This document shows positions 57,601-64,000 of a stretch of 64,000 nucleotides of DNA, piece after piece; the stretch's first letter is position 1, and each line of letters begins with the position of its first letter. Made by a program: the position numbers and the translations under genes. Source of the stretch: Saccharum officinarum (Eukaryota > Streptophyta > Magnoliopsida > Poales > Poaceae). The stretch lies in the NCBI GenBank assembly GCA_020631735.1, contig CM036179.1:26031063-26095062 (forward strand), in the 5' to 3' direction. The notes under the pieces are model-generated. The model did not search any database. It saw only the letters and a list, made by a program, of their open reading frames with translations, and was not told where the DNA came from.

Positions 57601-57621
57601 CCACTTGTGGGACCAACGAAA
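51609..57621 (+). CDS. Callose synthase, exons 6-19 (runs into the gap)
   Basis: Continuation of the gene at 39365. Exons: 51609-51725, 51826-51918, 51989-52080, 52181-52307, 53468-53605, 53695-53771, 53863-53947, 55655-55834, 56248-56373, 56474-56590, 56727-57053, 57275-57327, 57407-57466, and 57595 into the gap at 57622. It contains the FKS1-domain hallmark LYIALYLLIWGEASNLR, then YGGDDESFL, WRNYDDLNEFFW, KTNFVEVRSFWHLFRSFDRMW, the first membrane segments (LIIMAW, VVVALYLASNVVGMALFF), YVGRGMQEG, and the start of IKPLVGPTK. Phases join throughout only if single missing bases are allowed at about 56551, 56838, 56918 and 57452, each in a homopolymer. About 750 residues are covered. The catalytic GT48 domain and the C-terminal membrane block lie beyond the window's gap or are missing. 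Confidence 0.85.
54470..55290. other. Intron 12: unidentified repeat-like sequence
   Basis: Intron 12 (53948-55654) is the longest non-TE-bearing intron seen. 54700-55290 has GC-richer, exon-like text with short open frames on both strands, directly abutting the Au SINE. It probably came from another retroposed sequence, but I could not name it. Intron 9 (52308-53467) holds nothing recognisable. Confidence 0.35.
55292..55531 (-). mobile_element. Au-type SINE in callose synthase intron 12
   Basis: Read on the minus strand: GAGCCTCTAGCTGAGTTGGT (tRNA-like A box), GGGTTCGACTCCCCGTGGGA (B box), then GTGAATTTTAGGTTGGGGTT, CCACTCCAAAGCACAGGTC and the Au body to GACCTGCATGAGAAGG. This matches the grass Au SINE layout. 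The 3' limit is approximate and no duplication was confirmed. Confidence 0.75.
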
Positions 57622-57721
57622 NNNNNNNNNNNNNNNNNNNNNNNNNNNNNNNNNNNNNNNNNNNNNNNNNNNNNNNNNNNNNNNNNNNNNNNNNNNNNNN
57701 NNNNNNNNNNNNNNNNNNNNN
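57622..57721. other. 100-N scaffold gap
   Basis: Exactly 100 N, a placeholder of unknown real size. It truncates exon 19 of the callose synthase gene. The sequence after it is repetitive and shows no callose synthase exon. Confidence 0.95.
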
Positions 57722-57735
57722 TATTGTTACTTGTG

Positions 57736-57951
57736 AGGCTACAACGGATGACTGATCTCTTGCAAGTCGCAGTATAAGTTAGTTATCGATCTATATTGTT
57801 GTTTGTAAGGCTGCAACAGATGACTGATCTCTCACAAATCGCGGTATAGATTAGTTATCAATTCATATCAACCTTTATAAGGCTGCAACAGATGACTGAT
57901 CTTTGTAAATGTTGGTATTAATTAAAGTTATCGATATTGTATTAAATAGTT
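57736..57951 (+). repeat. Three 72-bp tandem repeats next to the gap
   Basis: AGGCTACAACGGATGACTG at 57736 and AGGCTGCAACAGATGACTG at 57808 and 57880, each followed by GATCTxTxxxAAxT..GGTAT..TTA text. The period is 72 bp, with divergence rising in the third unit. The array may extend into the gap. Confidence 0.8.
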
Positions 57952-59150
57952 TACTATTTAATATAATATCACAAATTGCCTGATCTAGATTGAGATTTAT
58001 TAGTCTTATTATTCTGATCTATTGTCTGCTGGTTATTTTCACGGTTGAATTCGACTCTTGATGTTAGATCCTGTTTGATGACTAATCTATCTCAGTCCTG
58101 ATCGTACATGGCGAGTTTTTAAAGTCACGTTTTATTAAGAGATAGGTTCATTGATCACCAGTATCCAGTATGACTCGCTATCAATGCTGCATCATGATAG
58201 CGTGTTAGATTGAATATTATCGTTAATAGATCTATCTATTAAGAAGAGCATGGCATCAGCCACCCGCTATGTCTGCATCGACTATTTAGCTAATGTCCTG
58301 AGCTTCCACGAGTATAACATGCCTTCATGATTTCTTTGCGATGTAAGTAGATCTATCGATTGCTAGTCTCTGATTTAGGGTCCTACTATCAATGCTGCAT
58401 TAGATGACTCGACCTGTTGGTGGTACAATAGATTGAGTCTCATTGTTTGTAAATTTATTTATATCCAACAAATGAGTGATCGTATGTATACAATAAGATC
58501 ACTGGAATCGGTTGTTTTAGCCGATATCCCGCTTTTCTGAGGATGTACTGGCTATTTACATACTTTTATTTGTCTTCATCTTAGTTAAAAGCTAGTATGT
58601 TTCTCATATAAATGCTTATACGCCCATCCTTACATCTTTTGCATGTTTTCATAATCATCGGCTAAGTTAGATCTGTGCAACTGAGTAAATGATATTTGTC
58701 TATATGCTTATTTTGCTCATCATGTATCGTGAACGTGCTGGATATCGACTCTCTAGTCGGTAGCCTTATTTCATCGGTTACTTAGCCGCATATTTGAAAC
58801 TGTCTGGACAACACCGACATGTTTCACCTTAAATTACTAATCAATTTTCTCTCCTTGTCAATTGCAGAGTCAAATTGACTAGAACACCCTCGGTCACGAC
58901 CATCCGGTTTGGTGTCCTCCTAAGTCCGGGGAGAGCTCGAGATCTACTCCACGCGGTTTCTCTCGGCTTGCTATGTGTCCCGGTGGCCCATCACCTTTTG
59001 CCGCTGACTACACCATGAGCGCTCTTCATCGCCATCTCTGTCTCGGGCCCCACTTCCTCTGTAGCATCACAGCTCCATCCTCCTTCTCCACCATGACCTA
59101 GCGCGAGATCCCGCTATGCAATGCTCTGCCCGCCCACCGCCTACCAGGGT
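57952..59150. other. TE-derived, probably LTR, non-coding sequence
   Basis: AT-rich with dispersed ATCGGCT/TAGCCGATAT-like words, turning GC-richer after 58860. It has the texture of a Gypsy LTR or its leader, but I found no paired LTR, primer-binding site or domain, so this is a low-confidence label. Confidence 0.3.
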
Positions 59151-59154
59151 TTGC

Positions 59155-59530
59155 TGAAAAGCGCATGTTGCAAATGTATGTTTCAAGTGTTTCAAAGGTA
59201 TGTTGCAAGTGTTTCACATGGATGTTGCAAAAGTAGATCGAGATGTTGCATATATTGCAATGGCCATACACGTATGTTGCAAGCGTCTGTTCCAAATGTT
59301 TCATCAATTTTTTCAGACATATGTTGCAAGTGTGTTCACATAGATGTTGCAAATGTATATCTTTTGCACATATGTTGCAAGTATTTTATCTAGATATTGC
59401 ATATGTTAATGATTTTTTAAGTGTTTTTAGGTTTTTTGCAAGTGTTTTAGACACATGTTAAAGTGTTTCATCTATCTCCAGATGTATGTTATAAATGTTC
59501 TATCTGGATGTTACAAAAGTAGATCAGGTG
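59155..59530 (+). repeat. ATGTTGCAA repeat cluster
   Basis: ATGTTGCAA and its variants (TGTTTCAAGTG, ATGTTGCATAT) recur about every 20-45 bp over 370 bp. They are inverted with respect to the 36235-36440 cluster. Probable subterminal repeat of a DNA transposon. The adjacent GC-rich block (59530-59900) may be its interior. Confidence 0.55.
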
Positions 59531-60984
59531 TTGCACATGTTACAATGGCGCCGGTGGCTAGCAGACAGTGGCCTACCGTAGGGCTTTGGCTCCTTCCTCG
59601 TGCGGCGCACCTCGTCCTCTCTTCCTCTCATCTCCTTCCACTCCATTCCCTTCCCTCCCTTTCCTTCCTTCCCTCCATCTCGACACGGCAGTTCGAGCTC
59701 GGCGAGCGTGATGACATGGATGCCTGACGAGTGCGATGTTCGCGGATATGGTGGGCTGACGAGCGCGAGGAGGTGGTGCCCCCGGGTGGGCTAACGGCAG
59801 GTGCGATGCTCGCGTGGTGGCCCCACAGCAAGCTAATGTACGAGCCATCCTCACGCTATGCGCACGAAACAGAGCAGCCACGGACATCCGGACGTTCAGG
59901 CGCTAGACCTACCCTAAATATAGTTATTTAAGATTTAAAATTGCATATCTATGTTTGCTTTCTATTTTATTTTCTAACATAATACTAACATAATATTTGT
60001 ACAAATGCTCTGTAATACCTAGTATCCTGTATCTACCCAAATGTCATAGATATAACCAATTGCTCTGCATGGTTTACTGTTCATGTTTATAGATTTCTTT
60101 CTTTATATCACAACTTTTTGTCTTCATGTCTTCGATATTTATGTAGCTGATATTTTAGCTTAAGTTACGTCAGCTGGTGCTACATTCCATAGACCTGCAG
60201 CGAGAGTGGTCAAGTATGGAAGTTGGACGCTTTGATGTAACAATTAACTTAGGGCTTGCTTTGGATAACGAGATTTTTTTTTGTTTATGTGTTTTTCCTG
60301 TGACAAATGGACTTATTCCTATGAAATTCCTGCATTCTAGAGGGACTCTTAGAGTGGGTAGGAGCATAGTTATTAGGACCAGACCAGTAATCGAACCAGC
60401 AAGGTCACTGGTTCATTGGTTCAACTGTTAAAAACCGGTTGAACCGCTAAGGTCGTTGGTTCATTGCTAAGATGTAAGTCTTAATATGAATATGTTGAAC
60501 GTTATACAATGAGCAATGTTTATGATATTCTCATTTTTGTCGCTACATGTGTCTTCTGGACATCTCGGGCATACATATAACAAGTGCTTAGTTTTATTCG
60601 AAAAACTAGGTGTAACATCACCTCCTGTACTCCACTGAAAGATAAGCTGAGGTTGTTCCTCTTCAACCCTCTGTATGTCTAGACCAGAAAGGTCCGGTGC
60701 TCCTTCACCAAAGAGCTCTGGTGCTCCTAGCCTGAGCACTTGATGTCATCACTTCTTGATTGTCTTGTATGGTTTTCATGTCATTTTCTTGACTTTTTCT
60801 TGGGGTGTTGATCACTTGATGGTCATCGTACCCTTGCTCAAGTCCATCCTTGTATCCACAGGACTAAAACCTTGTATACTAGCAAACAACATTAGCCCCT
60901 ATGATCATGTTATCACTCAATAACCAAAATCACTAATGTTTCTTGCTTGACACTAGGTTCATGAGAAAGATCTTCTACCTTTGC
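59531..60984. other. Intergenic or TE interior, no gene seen
   Basis: 59530-59900 is GC-rich with overlapping open frames in several phases and no motif. 59930-60980 is AT-rich. It includes ACTGGTTCA / GGTTGAACCGC-like repeats near 60390-60460. No coding evidence. Confidence 0.4.
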
Positions 60985-61265
60985 AAAAAAAATGCTTAAT
61001 AATAATGATGATTTAGTTTAGAAGATTAATGTTTCGGATTCATTAGAATAATATTCCAGCTTCATGAGAATATATTGCACACTCCAAAGAATAATACTCT
61101 AAGATCAGAGAAATAATACTTGAGGTTTAGTACAACAATATTGCAACCTTGGAGAAAAAAGTGCTAGTTCAAGGACATATGATAGATTTAAGAGAATAAT
61201 ATTTCGAATTTAGGAGAATAATATTTTTGTCGAAGTGAGTGATATTTCAGATCATGAGAATATAT
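60985..61265. repeat. GAGAATAATATT-like dispersed repeat
   Basis: Variants of GAGAATAATATTxC (for example near 61045, 61100, 61192 and 61210) recur about every 30-60 bp in an AT-rich block. It looks like the subterminal region of a DNA transposon, possibly linked with the GC-rich block at 61340-61700. Confidence 0.4.
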
Positions 61266-61998
61266 TTCAGTCCAAACGTAAAAAATGAAACAACAAAGTA
61301 ACTAACTAAATAGAAAAGGGGAAGGAAAATAAATTCAAGTTCAGGAGAACTCCAGGAGGCTTTTGTATGTACATCCTTCCATCGCTCCTCTCTGTCTAGG
61401 GCACCAAGGACTTCCCCACGATGGCGCCATCCTTTTTTTTCCCGCATGCCGCTCGTTTCACGCTGCACATCACTGGAGCTTGAGATCTGCTTGGGCATGC
61501 TGCAGACCGCAGACGCGGTTGTCCCCAGAGTTCCACGGCTCTCGCGCGTTGCTACTTTTGGAGGCGCGTATATCTTCCAGCTTGCATGTTTTGCTCGTTG
61601 CGACCTCAACCTGTTCGATCGGGCCACGCACCGATGGCCATGCATTGCTGCATCGGAGGCAAATTCTAGAGGACCCGATCCTTCCTTCATCATCCTGGAA
61701 GACCTTTCTCCCCAACGAATCGTGATCTCACCAATCTCAAAGCATATGCATCTTGTTTGCTTGTTCCGATTTATTTTGTGTTCTCATGTGATGGCACGTT
61801 AGTTTCACGTTAAGGCTTATCCTTGCACTGGAAGCCACCATGGACAGACACAAGGAGGCGGCGGCCCTGCTCGATCTCTGCCTGGACCCCATGGAGCCCG
61901 GAGCAAGCGACCTCGCATAGAGTTCGTCCGTTCTTCCGTGGAGGACATTGGTGTCGATCCCCGAAGGAGGTGAGTAAGTGAACTTGAATTTTATTCAG
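61266..61998. other. GC-rich sequence, possible upstream exon(s), unresolved
   Basis: Overlapping frames on both strands (for example minus 61247-61693) without recognisable domains. Near 61850-61970 the plus strand carries a codon-like stretch (KRPRIEFVRSSVEDIG) ending at a GTGAGT donor. It could be an upstream exon of the 61999 gene, but the phase does not join cleanly. Confidence 0.3.
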
Positions 61999-62670
61999 AT
62001 TTCGTCGCCGTCGATGAGATTTACAGTTGCGAGAATATATCTTTGTCAGTGGAGCGGTTGTCGGGATCCTTGTTTCCATGCCAGATACGTCCTCGCCGTT
62101 CTTGCTCGGGGCGCTGCGCATCTGAGAAATCAGCTAGAACGAGGATTCCCCGGAGGGAAGAAGAGCTGTCAGGATGCACATCCTTTCTACTGGTAAGTAA
62201 TTAGTTGCCATTGATTGCGTGTTCCAAAATTGCTAATATGAAGTAGAATGTGTATTTCCCTGTTATGAATTAAAATTGAAAAGCATTTCTTTTGGATCCT
62301 TGAATTTCAGATGTTTTACTACATCCGGTGCCTTGGAACGAGATTTGAAGTGCGAAATTCAGAGATTCCGATGATCTACAAGTTCACAGCAGACGTGCTG
62401 AGGCAGATCGACAAGTCAGACCACCAAAGAAGGTTGCAGTCATCAAGCTGGAATAAACTGAACCAAAAGAATCAGGTGCACTTTCGTCAGGCTTTTAGGT
62501 CGTTTGTGTATATAGATGTACTCAACCATAGATAACAGTGGGCATTGATGCAGTGTATGTTTTGTGTGTTTCTTTTTTTAAAATGTGCAACATAGTTCGA
62601 TCCAAAAACGTTCCTGGCGATAGTGGCTGGAGTGAATAGAAGTGAAGAGGACATACCATGGGACCGCTGA
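61999..62670 (+). CDS. C-terminal exons of an unidentified gene
   Basis: Three exons fit together in one phase: 61999-62192 (donor GTAAGT), 62311-62475 (acceptor TTTCAG, donor GTGCAC) and 62596-62670 (acceptor CATAG), ending at TGA 62668-62670. The last two are 55 and 25 codons exactly. The middle exon reads FYYIRCLGTRFEVRNSEIP and the last FDPKTFLAIVAGVNRSEEDI. Composition is protein-like and charged, with no membrane segment or known motif that I recognise. The N-terminal part is not resolved. A LINE sits about 60 bp downstream in what would be the 3' untranslated region. It could be a real host gene or a fragment carried by a TE. Confidence 0.4.
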
Positions 62671-62732
62671 CCAGAAAACAGACTGCAGAGGTGAGTGCAG
62701 TGGATCAGAGGAGCTGTGTTCGATTTGAGGAT

Positions 62733-63526
62733 CATCATCAACGTCAACATCAACATCAACATAGCTTTTTGTCCCAAGCAAGTTGGGGTAGGCTAGAGAT
62801 GAAACCCAAAAGAGACGAGAAACAGGGAGACACATAAAGGGACATAAATGGCACAAAACAAAAAGATGTCACGGTTCAGGCACGTTGATTGCCAATCTCC
62901 AAGCGCTTCTGTCCATAGCTAAATCCTTAGAGATATTCCACTTCTTAAGATCTCTCTTAACGGACTCGTCCCAAGTTAGTTTAGGTCGACCTCTACCGCT
63001 CTTTACATTATCGGCCCGCTTTAGAACTCCACTACGCAACGGCGCCTCAGGAGCCCTCCGTTGGACATGTCCAAACCATCTCAACCGATGTTGAATCAAT
63101 TTCTCCTCAATTGGTGCCACCCCAACCCTATCCCGAATATCGTCGTTCCGGACTCTATCCCTCCTTGTGTGCCCACAACACCAACGCAACATACACATCT
63201 CTGCTACACTCAATTGCTGGACATGTCGCCTTTTTGTAGGCCAACACTCAGCACTGTATAACATCGCCGGACGAATCGCCGTCCTATAAAACTTACCTTT
63301 CAGCTTCTGAGGCACCCTTTTGTCACAGAGAACGCCAGAAGCTTGACGCCATTTCAGCCAGCCGGCTGAAATTATATGCCTAACATCTTCATCAATGTCT
63401 CCATCCTTTTGTAGCATCGACCCTAAAAACCGAAAAGTATCCTTCTTGGCCACCACTTGCCCATCGAGGCTAACGTCTCCCTCCTCGTGCCTAGTCGCGC
63501 TGAAATCGCATCTCATCAGTCTGAAA
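62733..63526 (-). mobile_element. 5'-truncated LINE (L1-type)
   Basis: Flanked by the 13-bp duplication TCGATTTGAGGAT at 62720-62732 and 63527-63539. On the minus strand it ends in a (TTGATG)n-type tail (near 62770-62735, after TTGGGACAAAAAGC). Only the last 0.8 kb was inserted, as usual for LINEs. Confidence 0.85.
62869..63526 (-). pseudogene. LINE ORF2 C-terminal fragment
   Basis: Open frame of about 215 codons on the minus strand, cut at its 5' end by truncation. It shows the post-RT region common in plant LINE-derived proteins: FRFLGSMLQKDGDI, RPAMLYSAECW, a Cys/His-containing MCMLRWCCGHTRRDR segment, and RLRWFGHVQRR. The reverse transcriptase catalytic boxes and the endonuclease are upstream of the truncation and absent. 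There are no internal stops, which suggests a recent insertion. Confidence 0.85.
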
Positions 63527-63539
63527 TCGATTTGAGGAT

Positions 63540-64000
63540 AGAAAGAACAAATTATATGTTCATTTATAGCATGTCATTAAATTGTACTAAAACAATATAA
63601 ATGTGAACCAATACGTTATCATGGTCATTTGTTGCGTTGATCCAGTGTAAGGGTACAGGATGACCTTAAATTGCATATTGCAGGTATTAACCGAGTGACA
63701 ACAGGAAGAGAACAGAGAACCTGAAAGGAAAGAGAGGGCGTCTTCGTGTGTGCCAGTTCAGAGTCGCAGGTCGATCATCAGCACTCCAGTAATCAGAATT
63801 TTCAATGAAATTATTATTGGGCGTTTCATTTAACTGGGAAGTGGCTTTGTTGCTGGACTGAATTGCAGTGGATCTGGGAAGGACTTTTGGTTGACCCTTA
63901 TAGCTAGGCGCTCATGCCATTTATTTGCCCGAACCAGGTTTGTGTTACAATTTTGGAGCCTTTAGATTTGTAGTTTAATTTGGATAAAAAATACACGCTC
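63540..64000. other. Sequence at the window end, no gene assigned
   Basis: AT-rich sequence continuing past the LINE. It could be the 3' untranslated region or 3' flank of the 61999 gene. No coding frame identified. Confidence 0.4.

Noticed and set aside
57736..57951. CRISPR-like array of direct repeats
   Set aside because: Head-to-tail 72-bp tandem units without spacers, in a plant genome.

Overview
The window looks like nuclear DNA of a grass (Poaceae). The likeliest origin is a large-genome panicoid such as a relative of sorghum, sugarcane or Miscanthus, but that narrower placement is inference. Reasons: introns with GT..AG borders, Stowaway- and Tourist-type MITEs, an Au-type SINE, Sirevirus-type Copia elements, GC-rich gene 5' ends, and two scaffold gaps of exactly 100 N (30995-31094 and 57622-57721). 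There are no operons, no CRISPR array and no prokaryotic system. Most of the sequence is transposable elements (TEs), many nested inside each other with exact target-site duplications (TSDs).

Layout. 1-4.6 kb: a foldback element (34-1081), a Tourist MITE, then one compact intronless gene (2339-2839, acidic protein, unknown function) with a TATA box at 2158. 4.6-30.8 kb: a three-layer nest. An outer LTR-derived element (4599-30832, TSD GCTAC) holds a Sirevirus-like Copia element with an env-like ORF (8693-30756, TSD CTAAT), which is itself interrupted by a second, younger Sirevirus-like element on the minus strand (19758-29258) and a chimeric gag/LTR patch. 31-37.5 kb: non-genic DNA with a hAT remnant (32509-33929, 8-bp TSD), a non-autonomous CACTA element (34179-35823) and MITEs. 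37.8-39.1 kb: a 1.29-kb near-perfect hairpin with a 9-bp TSD.

39.4-57.6 kb: the 5' part of a callose synthase (glucan synthase-like, GT48) gene. I could phase 19 exons before it runs into the second gap. Intron 5 is enlarged by about 9.3 kb. A Stowaway MITE there was hit by a Reina-like Ty3/gypsy chromovirus (42144-51418, TSD CCCTC), whose 3' LTR was hit by an Ale-like Copia element lacking reverse transcriptase (47582-51377, TSD CTCCC), whose gag was in turn hit by a tRNA-derived SINE (50468-50834, 15-bp TSD). After the gap come tandem and TE-derived repeats, the last exons of an unidentified plus-strand gene (61999-62670), and a 5'-truncated LINE (62733-63526, 13-bp TSD).

Two kinds of damage can be separated. 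The older TEs carry premature stops that are all TAG or TGA, reachable by C-to-T changes in CG or CHG contexts, which fits methylation-driven decay. Separately, the host gene and the young TE share isolated one-base indels, mostly single-base losses in homopolymers, which look like residual long-read assembly errors. I found no undescribed biological system. The most notable points are the decay signature of the env-like ORF, the palindrome array shared between LTR and env-like leader, the layered insertion in a callose synthase intron, and the long hairpin next to that gene.
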